Shown: positions 42,514 through 52,370, counted from the first letter of the stretch. The stretch is DNA of 64,000 nt from Amycolatopsis methanolica 239 (GCF_000739085.1 NZ_CP009110.1:1798001-1862000), one strand, 5' to 3'. Numbers and translations: made by a program. Notes: generated by a model not told the origin, from the sequence alone.

Positions 42514-44861
42514 TCGCGGAACCTGTTGTGCGGCACGACTTCCGCCTGGTGCCGGCCGCGTTGTCGTTGTGGCTCGGAGCTCTGCTCGGACTGGTGTGGA
42601 CGTGGTGGCTGGCCCTCGCGTGCGGCGCTGCGGCGGTGCTGGTGTCCGTGGTGCTGGTTATCAAGCTACGTCCGGCTCGGTCGCGCTGGTGGGCGGGCGC
42701 GGCGGCGCTGCTCGTGGCCGGTCTCTTGTTGGCCGGCCCGCTTGGCCTCCGCTTGCACCGGGCGGAGCACGACCAGCTCCACGGCCTCGCGCAGCGGGGC
42801 ACGGAGGTCACGCTGCGGGTGCTGGTGACGGAACGCCCGAAACCGGTGCGGTCCGCCGGATATGCCGATCAGCAGGCGGGGCCGAGGTCGGTGGCGATCG
42901 CGGCGGATGTCCTGCACGCGGAACGTGGCGCCCAGCCGGTGGTCTCGACCGGGCGGGTCGCGCTGCTCGCGCCGTTCGCGACGTGGAGCGAGATCATCCC
43001 GGGGCAGGAGGTCACCGCGAGCGGCGAGCTGGCCCCGCCGCGCGACGCCGACCTGACCGTAGCCGCGATCCACGTCCGCGGGCCACCCGTGGCAGCTACG
43101 GAGGCTCCCTGGTGGCAGCGCGCCGCGGAGTCGATGCGCGAGGCGCTCCGCAACGCGTGCGCGGTCCTGCCCGAGGAGCAGGCCGGGCTGGTGCCGGGGC
43201 TCGTCGTGGGCGACACGAGCGGGCTGTCCGAACGGCTCGACCGCGAGTTCACCGACGCCGGCCTCACCCACCTGATGGCGGTCAGCGGGTCCAACGTCGC
43301 GATTGTGTGCGGCGCTGTGCTGCTGCTGTTACGGCTGTTGCGGGCAGGACCGCGGTTGTCCGCGGCGCTGTCCGGGGCGGCACTGGCCGGGTTCGTGGTC
43401 CTCGCGGGTGGGGAGCCGAGTGTCCTGCGGGCCGGAGTGATGGGCGCGGTCGCCCTGCTGGCGCTGGCGCTGGGGCGGGAAAGATCAGTCGTGCCCGCAC
43501 TGGCTGCCGCGACCTGCGTCCTCGTGGCGTGGGACCCGGCGATGGCGGTCAGCTTCGGCTTCGCGTTGTCGGTGATCGCGACCGCCGGGCTGGTGCTCCT
43601 CGCGCCGCGGTGGGCGGAAGGCCTTCAGCGGCGGGGCGTTCCGCCGGGCTTCGCCGAAGGGCTGGCGGTGCCTGCGGCGGCGTTCGTCGTGACGGCGCCC
43701 GTCGTGGCCGGGATGGCCGGGCAGCTCAGCCTGGTCAGCGTGGCGGCGAACGTGCTGGCCGCGCCGGTGGTCGCGCCGGCGACCGTGTTCGGGGTGCTCG
43801 CGACCGTCGTCGCAGCCGCGTGGCCCGCGGGCGGTCAGCTGATCGTCCGGCTGGCCGGGCCGGAGGCGGGCTGGCTCGTCGTCGTGGCGCGGCGGGCGTC
43901 GGAGGTGCCCGGCGCGGTGCTGGCGTGGCCCAGCGGCTGGTGGGGCGGGTTTCTCGCGCTGGTGGTCGCCGCCGCCGTGGTGCTGGCGTTGCGCCATCGG
44001 CGCTTGCGGGTGCTGGTGGCGCTGGCGCTGACCGGGGCGTTGCTGCTGGTCGTCCCGGGCAAGGTGATCGCGCCGGGGTGGCCGCCGCCGGGATGGGCGG
44101 TGGTCGCCTGTGACGTCGGCCAGGGCGACAGCCTCGTGCTCGCCACCGGTGAGCCAGGACGGGCGGTGGTGGTGGACGCCGGGCCCGAGCCGGGACCGGC
44201 TGACCGCTGCCTGGACCGGCTCGGCATCGAGCGGGTGCCGCTGGTGGTGCTGAGCCACCTGCACGCCGACCACATCGGCGGACTCGACTCGGTGTTCGAG
44301 GGACGCTCGGTGGGCGCGATCGCGGTCGGGCCAGGGCGGCAGCCCGGATGGGCGTGGCGGCAGGCCGGCCAGATCGCGGCCCGCCACCGGGTCCCGCTGC
44401 TCGAACTCGAGCTGGGTCGGCGGCTCGAGTGGCCGGCGCTGAGTCTCGAAGTGCTGGGTCCCAGATACGTATCCGAAGGAGAGGACGACGACGGAACACA
44501 GATCAACAACGGCTCGGTCGTGCTGCGAGCTCGCACCCCAGCGGGCAGCGTGCTGCTGACCGGCGACGTCGAACTCGCCGCACAGGCCGACCTGCTGGCC
44601 GCCGGAACGGATCTGCGTGCGGAGATCCTGAAGGTGCCGCACCACGGCAGCAGGTTCTCGCTGCCGCAGTTCCTGGCCGCGGTGTCCGCGCGGCTGGCGT
44701 TGGTGAGCGTCGGTCCGGGCAACCGCTACGGCCACCCGAACCCGACGACACTCGACACCCTGACCGCGGACGGCGCGCTCGTCACCCGCACGGACACCGA
44801 CGGCGACACCGCGGTGATCCCCGACCAGTCCGGCCCGGCAGTTGTGCGCCGGGGAAAGTGA
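42510..44861 (+). CDS. comEC: ComEC/Rec2 family DNA-uptake channel
   Basis: 783 residues, full length. Two to three N-terminal membrane segments flank an OB-like DUF4131 region (about 50-200). The competence domain (about 210-500) has LMAVSGSNVAIVCGAVLLLL and many membrane helices. The C-terminal metallo-beta-lactamase domain (about 540-770) has LSHLHADHIGG and LLTGDVE with KVPHHGS, so the nuclease-like metal site is intact. It is coupled to comEA by overlap. Natural competence is unproven for most actinobacteria with these genes. Confidence 0.95.
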   Translation: MIAEPVVRHDFRLVPAALSLWLGALLGLVWTWWLALACGAAAVLVSVVLVIKLRPARSRWWAGAAALLVAGLLLAGPLGLRLHRAEHDQLHGLAQRGTEVTLRVLVTERPKPVRSAGYADQQAGPRSVAIAADVLHAERGAQPVVSTGRVALLAPFATWSEIIPGQEVTASGELAPPRDADLTVAAIHVRGPPVAATEAPWWQRAAESMREALRNACAVLPEEQAGLVPGLVVGDTSGLSERLDREFTDAGLTHLMAVSGSNVAIVCGAVLLLLRLLRAGPRLSAALSGAALAGFVVLAGGEPSVLRAGVMGAVALLALALGRERSVVPALAAATCVLVAWDPAMAVSFGFALSVIATAGLVLLAPRWAEGLQRRGVPPGFAEGLAVPAAAFVVTAPVVAGMAGQLSLVSVAANVLAAPVVAPATVFGVLATVVAAAWPAGGQLIVRLAGPEAGWLVVVARRASEVPGAVLAWPSGWWGGFLALVVAAAVVLALRHRRLRVLVALALTGALLLVVPGKVIAPGWPPPGWAVVACDVGQGDSLVLATGEPGRAVVVDAGPEPGPADRCLDRLGIERVPLVVLSHLHADHIGGLDSVFEGRSVGAIAVGPGRQPGWAWRQAGQIAARHRVPLLELELGRRLEWPALSLEVLGPRYVSEGEDDDGTQINNGSVVLRARTPAGSVLLTGDVELAAQADLLAAGTDLRAEILKVPHHGSRFSLPQFLAAVSARLALVSVGPGNRYGHPNPTTLDTLTADGALVTRTDTDGDTAVIPDQSGPAVVRRGK

Positions 44862-44892
44862 GGTGGAACCTTGATCAGAGACAGAGGACCGG

Positions 44893-46158
44893 TCAGAGAC
44901 CCAGAGCATTGTGGACGGCCGCCGCCGACGGCGGGACCGTCGCCTTCGGGCCGACCTCGTTCTCGATCGCGTCCAGGGTCTTCAGGCCGTCACCGGTGAT
45001 GAGCAGGACGGTCTCGGCGTCTGGGTCGATCTTGCCGGCCTCGATGAGCTTCTTCGCCGTCGCGACGGTGACGCCACCCGCGGTCTCGGTGAAGATGCCC
45101 TCGGTGCGGGCGAGTAGACGGATGCCCTCGACGACCTCTTCATCGGTCACGTCCTCGATCGCACCGCCCGTGCGACGAACCGTGTCGAGCACGTAGGGGC
45201 CGTCGGCCGGGTTGCCGATCGCGAGCGAGCGGGCGATGGTGTCCGGCTTGACCGGCTGCACGACGTCGTAACCGTTGCGGAACGCCGTGGACACCGGCGA
45301 GCAGCCGGCCGCCTGCGCGCCGAACACCTTGTACGGGGTGTCCTCGACCAGGCCCAGCTTGGCGAACTCGCGGAAGCCCTTGTCCACCTTGGTCAGCTGG
45401 GAGCCCGAGGCGATCGGCACGACGATCTGCTCGGGGATCCGCCAGCCGAGCTGCTCGGCGACCTCGTAAGCGAGCGTCTTCGAGCCCTCGGAGTAGTAGG
45501 GGCGGACGTTGACGTTCACGAACGCCCAGTTCTCGTGCTCGGCGGCCAGCTCGGTGGCCAGGCGGTTGACGTCGTCGTAGTTGCCGTCGACAGCGATCAG
45601 GTTGCCGTCGTAGACCGCGGTCGTCAGGACCTTGGCGCGCTCGAGCGAGGAAGGGATCAGCACCACGGACTGCCAGCCGGCGCGGGCCGCGGCCGCGGCG
45701 ACGGCGTTGGCCAGGTTGCCGGTGGAGGGGCAGGCCAGGGTGTCGAACCCGAACTCGCGAGCCGCGGCCAGTGCGACGGCGACGACGCGGTCCTTGAACG
45801 AGTGGGTGGGGTTGCCGGTGTCGTCCTTGACCCACAGGCTCTTCACACCGAGAGCCTTGGCGAGCCGGTCGGCCTTCACCAGCCTGGTACAGCCGGGCTC
45901 GGTGTTCGGGATCTCTTCGACGTTCGACGGCACCGGCAGCAGCCGCTTGTAGCGCCAGATGTTGCGCGGGCCCGCCTCGATGTCCTCACGGCGCACGCGA
46001 CCGAAGTCGTAGGCGACCTCCAGAGGCGAGAAGTCCTCGGCGGAAACGAACTCCGGGGCGAGCGGCTGGCGGTGGCCCTCTTCCTTGGAGACCAGTTCGA
46101 CGGCCGGGCCGAGGTCGACGGTGCGACGGGTGGTGGTCGAATCGAGGGCTGCAGTCAT
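44893..46158 (-). CDS. thrC: threonine synthase
   Basis: 421 residues of the PLP-dependent fold II family. The PLP Lys is near 120 in NPTHSFKDRVV, the phosphate loop is ACPSTGNLANAVAAAAA, and VPIASGSQL lies in the middle. It makes threonine from O-phosphohomoserine. The N-terminal 90 residues are longer than in short ThrC forms and lack a zinc motif. The ATG at 46158 has AAAGGA upstream, directly after a SAM-I riboswitch (46174-46304). It converges on comEC and is divergent from holA. The riboswitch suggests it responds to methionine-branch status. Confidence 0.95.
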   Translation of the reverse strand: MTAALDSTTTRRTVDLGPAVELVSKEEGHRQPLAPEFVSAEDFSPLEVAYDFGRVRREDIEAGPRNIWRYKRLLPVPSNVEEIPNTEPGCTRLVKADRLAKALGVKSLWVKDDTGNPTHSFKDRVVAVALAAAREFGFDTLACPSTGNLANAVAAAAARAGWQSVVLIPSSLERAKVLTTAVYDGNLIAVDGNYDDVNRLATELAAEHENWAFVNVNVRPYYSEGSKTLAYEVAEQLGWRIPEQIVVPIASGSQLTKVDKGFREFAKLGLVEDTPYKVFGAQAAGCSPVSTAFRNGYDVVQPVKPDTIARSLAIGNPADGPYVLDTVRRTGGAIEDVTDEEVVEGIRLLARTEGIFTETAGGVTVATAKKLIEAGKIDPDAETVLLITGDGLKTLDAIENEVGPKATVPPSAAAVHNALGL

Positions 46159-46173
46159 CGCGAGGTTCCTTTC

Positions 46174-46304
46174 CTCATCTGCCCCGCTGACGCGGGCCGG
46201 AATTGGCACCGTGATCGTCAGCTACCTCGCGGAATCGAGATGACAGGCTGACGCCGGTTGCCGGGGCTTCGTCGGGCCGTTCCCTCTGCCCCTCTGGATG
46301 AGCG
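46174..46304 (-). promoter_or_regulatory. SAM-I (S-box) riboswitch controlling thrC
   Basis: Read on the minus strand, the leader has the core blocks of SAM-I. P1 CTCATC (46302-46297) pairs with GATGAG (46179-46174). CCAGAGGGGCAGAGGGA, GGCCCGACGAAGCC and CGGCAACC match the conserved kink-turn, P2 and J-regions. GGTGCCAATTCC matches the conserved P3-P4 downstream block. The 3' P1 strand is followed at once by the Shine-Dalgarno AAAGGA and the thrC ATG, so control is probably at translation. SAM-I riboswitches normally turn genes off when S-adenosylmethionine is high (established); the direction here is uncertain. Confidence 0.93.
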
Positions 46305-46439
46305 GTATTCGATTGTGTGGCTGTCGCGCTCGCGCGATGCCTGGTTGACAACATACGGCACCACGCTCGGAGCACGCCATGCCCCTGCGGGTTTCATCAC
46401 GCTCCGGAGCTGTCGGTGGTCCGTGGGAGGATCTGAACC

Positions 46440-47420
46440 GTGACCGCGCCGGCAACCACCTCCGCCCCCCTGCAGCTCGTGCTCGGTGAAGAGGAGCTGC
46501 TCGTCGAGCGCGCCGTCCGCGCCGCCCTGGACCAGGCACGCCAGGAGGACGCGACGGCCGAACTGACGAAGGTCCGGGTGTCCGATCTCACGCCGCCCGG
46601 CCTGGCCGAGCTGGTCAGCCCATCGCTGTTCAGCGAGGGACGGGTGATCGTGCTCGAAGGTGCGCAGGACATCGGCCAGGAGCTGGCCGACGCGGTGCTC
46701 GCCTACGCGAAGATGCCTGCCGACGGTGTCGTCTTGGTCGTCGTGCACACCGGCGGTGGCCGCAGCAAGGCGGCCAAGTCGCTGCCGGCGGCGCTGCGGA
46801 AGGCCGGCGCCCAGGTCACCGAATGCCCGAAGATCACCCGGCCGGCGGATCGGGAGTCGTTCGTCCGCAACGAGGTCCGACAGGCCGGCGGCAAAATTGA
46901 CCCGGCCGGGGTGGCCGCGCTGATCGACGCCGTCGGATCCGACCTGCGAGAGCTGGCCGCGGCGGCGTCGCAGCTGGTGGCAGACTCGGGCGGCCGGGTC
47001 GATGAGGAAGCCGTGCGCCGCTACCACCGGGGCCGCGCGGACGTGACCGGTTTCGCGGTGGCGGAGAAGGCCGTCGCGGGCGAGCGCGGCGCGGCACTCG
47101 AAGCGATGCGGTGGGCGCTCCAGATCGGGGTGGCGCACGTCCTGATCGCCGACGCCCTCGCGGACGCCGTCCGCACCATCGCCCGCGTGTCGGCGGCGGG
47201 CCGCGGCAACCCGAACCAGATGGCCGGTGAGCTCGGCATGCCGCCGTGGAAGATCCGGAAGGCGCAGGGGCAGTCCCGCGGGTGGACGCAGGCCGGGCTG
47301 GCCGAGGCGATGGCCGTGGTGGCGCGGGTGAACGCCGAGGTCAAGGGCCAGGCCGCGGACCCGGCCTACGCGCTCGAGCGGGCCGTCCTGGAACTCGCCG
47401 CCGCCCGCGACAAGCGCTGA
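46440..47420 (+). CDS. holA: DNA polymerase III subunit delta
   Basis: 326 residues with the actinobacterial HolA pattern: APLQLVLGEEELLVERAVRAAL at the start, AADGVVLVVVHTGGGRSKAAKSLP-type middle and a C-terminal helical domain with MPPWKIRKAQGQSRGW. It opens the sliding clamp as part of the clamp loader. The GTG at 46440 follows GGGAGGA by a spacer of about nine bases. Position between comEC and rpsT is conserved in actinobacteria. Confidence 0.95.
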   Translation: MTAPATTSAPLQLVLGEEELLVERAVRAALDQARQEDATAELTKVRVSDLTPPGLAELVSPSLFSEGRVIVLEGAQDIGQELADAVLAYAKMPADGVVLVVVHTGGGRSKAAKSLPAALRKAGAQVTECPKITRPADRESFVRNEVRQAGGKIDPAGVAALIDAVGSDLRELAAAASQLVADSGGRVDEEAVRRYHRGRADVTGFAVAEKAVAGERGAALEAMRWALQIGVAHVLIADALADAVRTIARVSAAGRGNPNQMAGELGMPPWKIRKAQGQSRGWTQAGLAEAMAVVARVNAEVKGQAADPAYALERAVLELAAARDKR

Positions 47421-47888
47421 GTTCGGCACCGCGGTCAGCTGCGGTCGTTCGCCCGACGGCGGGGGCGCGCCGCTGCTCGGTACGAGCGTTGGTCCGGAGC
47501 GCGGGTCGGACTGCGGTTGTCTGGTGTGCGTGGCGGTGGGTGCGGGGCTCGGCGTCGCGCGAGCCGAGAGGTGTGTCCGGCCCGGGGCCCAAGCGGAAGT
47601 GTTCGGTGTGTTGGATCAGGCTCCCCGCTGCTCGGGACTGGCGGTGGCGCCAGGGTCGGGCCGCGGTCTTTTGGCGCGCGGGAGCGCGGGCTCACCGTTG
47701 CTCGGGATGTGCGTGAGGTCGCCGGCCAGCGGACCCGGGTGACGGGTGGTGAAGCTGCATCCACGGCTGTGCGGACGCCGGAGCCGGGGGCGCAGGAAGT
47801 CTCAGGTCCCGGCGCTCACGAATCCGTCACCCCTGGACAGCAGAGGGGCGGGCACCCTGCCGGATGCCCGCCCCGCGGAAGATCAAGC
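47421..47888. other. convergent spacer between holA and rpsT
   Basis: No gene recognised in 468 bases. GC-rich frames run through it but look like shadow coding. A CGCTGCTCGG-like string recurs near 47471, 47626 and 47694 with weak similarity around it, suggesting a decayed duplication. The rpsT terminator hairpin is at 47845-47874. Confidence 0.5.
47845..47874 (-). terminator. rpsT: stem-loop terminator after rpsT
   Basis: GGGGCGGGCA (47845-47854) and TGCCCGCCCC (47865-47874) form a perfect 10-bp stem with a 10-base loop, 14 bases past the rpsT stop on the minus strand. The symmetry would also stop transcripts coming from holA. No U-tract. Confidence 0.8.
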
Positions 47889-48149
47889 TCAGAGCTGGTT
47901 GACGCGCTTGGCCATCGCCGACTTCTTGTTGGCGGCCTGGTTCGCGTGGATGACGCCCTTGCTGGCGGCCTTGTCCAGGGCGCGAGCGGCGGCCTGCTGC
48001 AGCTCGACGGCCTTGGCCTTGTCGCCCGACTCGGCGGCCTCGCGGAACTTGCGGATCGCGGTCTTCACCGAGGACTTGACCGACTGGTTGCGCTGGCGCG
48101 CCTTCTCGTTGGTCTTGATGCGCTTGATCTGGGACTTGATGTTGGCCAT
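47889..48149 (-). CDS. rpsT: 30S ribosomal protein S20
   Basis: 86 residues, normal S20 length: [20 protein letters not shown] start and the [20 protein letters not shown] ending. It binds 16S rRNA in early 30S assembly. The ATG at 48149 was chosen over an upstream in-frame start because AAGGAG precedes it and the family begins here. It is followed by a perfect stem-loop. Confidence 0.98.
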   Translation of the reverse strand: MANIKSQIKRIKTNEKARQRNQSVKSSVKTAIRKFREAAESGDKAKAVELQQAAARALDKAASKGVIHANQAANKKSAMAKRVNQL

Positions 48150-48303
48150 GAAGGCGCTCCTTCGATCTGTCGGTGGGCTCACTGCCGCGCTGTACCGGCC
48201 CCGGCGTGCGGGTTTCCTCCCTGGCGGAATGCCGCACGGCAACGACCGACAAGGTTAGCAGGGCGCTACGGTGGCACTCGCACTGGTCTGGGGGAGGGGG
48301 CAA

Positions 48304-49167
48304 GTGAACGGCACGGCGCTCGGGCTCGTCCTCGTCGCCGCCGTCGTGCACGCCGCGTGGAACCTCGCGGCCAAGCGGGTCGACGACGGGGCCCGGTTCG
48401 TCTTCCTCTACTACACCGTCTCGGCGGTGGTCTGCGCCCCGGTCGCGGTCGTGGCACTGGTGATCGAGGGGCAGCATCCACAATGGATCTGGCTGCCCGC
48501 CGCGCTGCTGACCGCCGTCTTCCACATCGCCTACGGCATCGTCCTGCAGCGCGGCTACCGCGTCGGCGACCTGTCCGTCGTCTACCCGCTGGCGCGCGGG
48601 AGCGGGCCACTGCTTTCGGTGCTCGCGGCGGTCGTCCTGCTCGGCGAACGGCCCGGGTGGCTCGGGCTCGCCGGTGCGCTCCTCGTCGTGACCGGGGTGC
48701 TCGTGATCGGGCTCGGCTCGCGCTCGGCGGCCGACGCCCGCGCCCGCCGGGCCGGGGTCTTCTACGGGCTGCTCACCGGGGTCGCCATCGCGGCCTACAC
48801 CCTCTGGGACGACCACGCCGTCAACGCCCTCGCCGTCCCGCCGCTGACCTACTTCGCCGCCGGCTCCGTGCTGCAGAGCCTGCTGCTCGCGCCCGCGGCC
48901 GTGCGGGCGGGCGGACGGATCGGCGCGCTGTGGCGGACGCACTGGCGGGAGGCGGTGGCCGTCGGAGTGCTGTCGCCGGTCGCCTACGTGCTCGTGCTCT
49001 ACGCGATGCGCATGGCGCCGGTCAGCCTGGTCGCGCCCGCGCGCGAGGTGAGCATCGTGCTGGGCGGGATCGCGGCCTGGCTCGTGCTGGACGAGCCGAA
49101 CCCGGCGCGCCGCCTGGTCGGCTCGGTCGTCGTCCTGGCCGGAATTGCCGCGATTGCGGCTTCCTGA
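48304..49167 (+). CDS. EamA/DMT family transporter
   Basis: 287 residues with ten membrane segments arranged as two EamA repeats of five, the drug/metabolite transporter plan. The second-half RMAPVSLVAPAREVSIVLGG and DEPNPARRLVGSVVVLAGI are typical. It may export amino acids or metabolites; the substrate is unknown. The GTG at 48304 has GGGGGAGGGGG upstream; a GTG at 48271 would add 11 residues. Inserted between rpsT and lepA, which are nearer in many relatives. Confidence 0.87.
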   Translation: MNGTALGLVLVAAVVHAAWNLAAKRVDDGARFVFLYYTVSAVVCAPVAVVALVIEGQHPQWIWLPAALLTAVFHIAYGIVLQRGYRVGDLSVVYPLARGSGPLLSVLAAVVLLGERPGWLGLAGALLVVTGVLVIGLGSRSAADARARRAGVFYGLLTGVAIAAYTLWDDHAVNALAVPPLTYFAAGSVLQSLLLAPAAVRAGGRIGALWRTHWREAVAVGVLSPVAYVLVLYAMRMAPVSLVAPAREVSIVLGGIAAWLVLDEPNPARRLVGSVVVLAGIAAIAAS

Positions 49168-49189
49168 CCAGGTGGGGTAGGCAGGAGGT

Positions 49190-49570
49190 ATGGACGTCCT
49201 GAGCAGCCGGGTGCTGATCCACCCCCGCGACCCCGAGAAGACGACGGCGTTCTACCGGGACGTGCTCGGCCTGGCCATCTACCGCACGTTCCCCGGCGGG
49301 ACCGTGTTCTTCACCGGCCAGGGCTACCTGGAGGTCGTCGGCCGCGGCGAGAGGGGCACCAGCCCGGACGTCGAGCTGTGGTTCCAGGTCCGCGACCTCA
49401 AGGCCACGCTCGACGAGCTGGCCGAACGCGGGGTCGTGCCGGACCGCGAGGCCCGCCGCGAGCCGTGGGGCCTGGACGAGGCGCGCATCTCCGACCCGGA
49501 CGGCACGTCGATCGTGCTGGTGGAGATACCGCCGGACCATCCACTGCGGACGGACATCCGCGCGCGGTGA
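49190..49570 (+). CDS. VOC family (glyoxalase/bleomycin-resistance-like) protein
   Basis: 126 residues with one vicinal-oxygen-chelate module: SSRVLIHPRDPEKTTAFYRDVLGL at the start and EARISDPDGTSIVLVEIPPDH at the end. His near 9 and Glu at the end of the beta strand could bind metal. Such proteins act as lyases, dioxygenases or drug binders, and this one has no clear partner. AGGAGG lies just before the ATG. It follows the DMT transporter by 22 bases and may be co-transcribed. Confidence 0.88.
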   Translation: MDVLSSRVLIHPRDPEKTTAFYRDVLGLAIYRTFPGGTVFFTGQGYLEVVGRGERGTSPDVELWFQVRDLKATLDELAERGVVPDREARREPWGLDEARISDPDGTSIVLVEIPPDHPLRTDIRAR

Positions 49571-49810
49571 GCCGCGACGCGGGACCGGTGGCGAGCCGGG
49601 AGCTGGGGATCCCGTGGGGCCGTCCCTCTCGGGGCGGCTTATTCCGTGGGCCGGTGCAGCTGACGGCGGATCTCGCCGAGCTGCGTCTGTGGCGCACTCG
49701 CGAGCGCTGAATCGTGTGCCGGGTGGGCGGCGCCGCTGACGGCGGATCGCGCCGGGGCAGGTGTGTACGTGGGCTGGTGGTGCGCTTGGGAGGGCTGATG
49801 GCGTGCGGGC

Positions 49811-50410
49811 TCAGGCGGGGCGCTGGGCGCGGAACTGGGCGGCCAGCGGCGCGGTGACGCCCGGGGGTTGCCACACCCACGTCTGCAGCTCCGTGAATCC
49901 AGCGTCGACCAGTTCGGCCGCCAGCGCGTGCCGCGGCACGGGGAGCCACTTGTCGTGCGCCGAGAGGATCAGCCTGCCGCCCGGGCGCAGCACCCGCCGC
50001 AGCTCGTGGAAGCCCGCGAGGCGGTCGTCCCACAGTTGGACGTTGTTCACGCTCACCACGACGTCCACGGAGGCCTCGTCCAGGCCCGTCCGCTCCGCCG
50101 AACCGCGGGTCAGCCGGACCCGGCCCGCCGCGATCTCCGCCGCGCAGCGGGCCTGCGCCTGCGCCAGCATCTCCGGCGACGGATCCACCCCGTGCGCCAC
50201 CGCCGCGCGCCGGCCGGCCAAGCGCAGGCCCACCCCGGGACCGGGGCCGACCATCAGCACCGTCTCCTCCGGGGTGAGCCTCGCCACGTCCACCACGTGC
50301 GATTCCGTCGCGCCGTTCGCCTGGGCCATCACGGCGCCGCCGATGCGGCCCAGCAGGCCGCGGGGGTGACCGAAGGCCCGGTCCAGGATCTGCTCGATGG
50401 TTGTGCTCAT
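49811..50410 (-). CDS. class I SAM-dependent methyltransferase
   Basis: 199 residues. SAM-binding motif I is VLMVGPGPGVGLRLA (about 51-65), with Asp in HGVDPSPEMLAQA and the motif-IV region VDVVVSVNNVQLW; RVLRPGGRLILSAH follows. Small-molecule methyltransferases of the Methyltransf_11 type look like this. Substrate unknown. The ATG at 50410 follows TGGAGGT. It is convergent with the VOC gene; the 240 bases between (49571-49810) show no gene. Confidence 0.88.
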   Translation of the reverse strand: MSTTIEQILDRAFGHPRGLLGRIGGAVMAQANGATESHVVDVARLTPEETVLMVGPGPGVGLRLAGRRAAVAHGVDPSPEMLAQAQARCAAEIAAGRVRLTRGSAERTGLDEASVDVVVSVNNVQLWDDRLAGFHELRRVLRPGGRLILSAHDKWLPVPRHALAAELVDAGFTELQTWVWQPPGVTAPLAAQFRAQRPA

Positions 50411-50512
50411 ACCTCCAGGTCAGCACTCGCCACCGCTCACCGGCATCGGGGATGACCCGGAAATCGGGCATGGGAACATGGAGTCGTACCCCACGACGAG
50501 CCGAGGATCCGA

Positions 50513-52363
50513 GTGAGCACGTTCGCCGACCAGACCTTCACGCCGCCGGAGCAGATCCGGAACTTCTGCATCATCGCGCACATCGACCACGGCAAGTCCA
50601 CCCTGGCCGACCGGATGCTGCAGCTCACCGGCGTGGTCGAGGAGCGGGCCATGCGCGCGCAGTACCTCGACCGGATGGACATCGAGCGCGAGCGGGGCAT
50701 CACGATCAAGGCCCAGAACGTGCGCCTCCCGTGGCAGGTCGACGGCCGCGACCACGTCCTGCACCTCATCGACACCCCGGGCCACGTGGACTTCACCTAC
50801 GAGGTCTCCCGGGCACTGGAGGCGTGCGAGGGCGCGATCCTGCTGGTCGACGCGGCACAGGGCATCGAGGCGCAGACCCTGGCCAACCTGTACCTGGCGC
50901 TGGAGAAGGACCTGCACATCATCCCGGTCCTGAACAAGATCGACCTCCCCGCCGCTGACCCGGACAAGTACGCCGCCGAGCTGGCGCACATCATCGGCTG
51001 CGACCCGTCCGAGGTGCTGCGCGTCTCGGCGAAGACCGGCATGGGTGTGCCCGACCTGCTGGACGAGGTCGTCCGCCAGGTGCCGCCGCCGGTGGGCGAC
51101 GCCGACGCCCCGGCCCGCGCAATGATCTTCGACTCGGTGTACGACACCTACCGCGGCGTCGTCACCTACATCCGCGTCGTGGACGGCAAGATCACGCCGC
51201 GCGAGCGGATCCGGATGATGTCCACCGGCGCCACGCACGAGCTGCTGGAAGTCGGCATCATCTCGCCGGAGCCCAAGCCCAGCGCGGGTCTCGGCGTCGG
51301 CGAGGTGGGTTACCTCATCACCGGCGTGAAGGACGTCCGCCAGTCCCGGGTCGGTGACACCGTCACCTCCGAGCGCAAGGGCGCCACCGAGCCGCTGGCC
51401 GGCTACCGCGACCCCAAGCCGATGGTGTTCTCCGGCCTCTACCCGGTGGACGGCTCGGACTACCCGGAGCTGCGTGAGGCGCTGGAGAAGCTGCAGCTCA
51501 ACGACGCGGCCCTGACCTACGAGCCGGAAACGTCGGTCGCGCTCGGTTTCGGTTTCCGCTGCGGCTTCCTCGGCCTGCTGCACCTGGAGATCACCCGCGA
51601 CCGGCTGGAGCGCGAGTTCGGCCTGGATCTGATCGCGACCGCGCCGAACGTCGAGTACCGCGTGGTGCAGGACGACGGCACCGAGGTGATGGTGACCAAC
51701 CCGTCCGACTGGCCGACCGGTGTGAAGATCGCCGAGGTGCACGAGCCGCTGTCGAAGGTCACCGTGATCGCCCCGTCGGAGTTCATCGGCGCGATCATGG
51801 AGCTGTGCCAGAGCAAGCGCGGCAACCTGCTCGGCATGGACTACCTGTCGGAGGACCGCGTCGAGCTGCGCTACAACCTGCCGCTCGCCGAGATCATCTT
51901 CGACTTCTTCGACTCGCTGAAGTCCCGCACCCGCGGCTACGCCTCGCTGGACTACGAGGAGGCCGGCACCCAGGTCGCCGATCTGGTGAAGGTCGACATC
52001 CTGTTGCAGGGCGAGCCGGTCGACGCGTTCTCCGCGATCGTGCACAAGGACGCTGCCTACGGCTACGGCAACAAGATGGCGGGCCGGCTGCGCGAGCTGA
52101 TCCCGCGGCAGCAGTTCGAGGTGCCGATCCAGGCGGCGGTCGGGTCGCGGATCATCGCGCGCGAGACGATCCGCGCGATCCGCAAGGACGTGCTTTCCAA
52201 GTGCTACGGCGGTGACATCTCGCGGAAGCGGAAGTTGCTGGAGAAGCAGAAGGAAGGCAAGAAGCGGATGAAGAACATCGGCCGGGTCGAGGTTCCGCAG
52301 GAGGCCTTCGTCGCGGCGCTGTCCACCGACGAGCCCTCCGGCGACAAGGGCAAGAAGAAGTAG
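50513..52363 (+). CDS. lepA: elongation factor 4 (LepA)
   Basis: 616 residues, standard LepA. The G domain has AHIDHGKST (22-30), the DTPGHVDF switch and [11 protein letters not shown]-like domains II, III and V follow, and the LepA-specific C-terminal domain has [33 protein letters not shown] sequence with [19 protein letters not shown]. It back-translocates or remodels ribosomes and aids 30S maturation. The GTG follows GAGGA. It marks the end of the conserved valS-lepA backbone. Confidence 0.98.
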   Translation: MSTFADQTFTPPEQIRNFCIIAHIDHGKSTLADRMLQLTGVVEERAMRAQYLDRMDIERERGITIKAQNVRLPWQVDGRDHVLHLIDTPGHVDFTYEVSRALEACEGAILLVDAAQGIEAQTLANLYLALEKDLHIIPVLNKIDLPAADPDKYAAELAHIIGCDPSEVLRVSAKTGMGVPDLLDEVVRQVPPPVGDADAPARAMIFDSVYDTYRGVVTYIRVVDGKITPRERIRMMSTGATHELLEVGIISPEPKPSAGLGVGEVGYLITGVKDVRQSRVGDTVTSERKGATEPLAGYRDPKPMVFSGLYPVDGSDYPELREALEKLQLNDAALTYEPETSVALGFGFRCGFLGLLHLEITRDRLEREFGLDLIATAPNVEYRVVQDDGTEVMVTNPSDWPTGVKIAEVHEPLSKVTVIAPSEFIGAIMELCQSKRGNLLGMDYLSEDRVELRYNLPLAEIIFDFFDSLKSRTRGYASLDYEEAGTQVADLVKVDILLQGEPVDAFSAIVHKDAAYGYGNKMAGRLRELIPRQQFEVPIQAAVGSRIIARETIRAIRKDVLSKCYGGDISRKRKLLEKQKEGKKRMKNIGRVEVPQEAFVAALSTDEPSGDKGKKK

Positions 52364-52370
52364 CGGCCGC

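Noticed and set aside
46345-46350. TTGACA on the plus strand as a -35 for holA
   Set aside because: No -10-like hexamer lies at a suitable distance, and it falls in the region upstream of the thrC riboswitch on the other strand.
49571-49810. A possible gene fragment between the VOC and methyltransferase genes
   Set aside because: Short, no start with a ribosome site, and no recognisable protein pattern.
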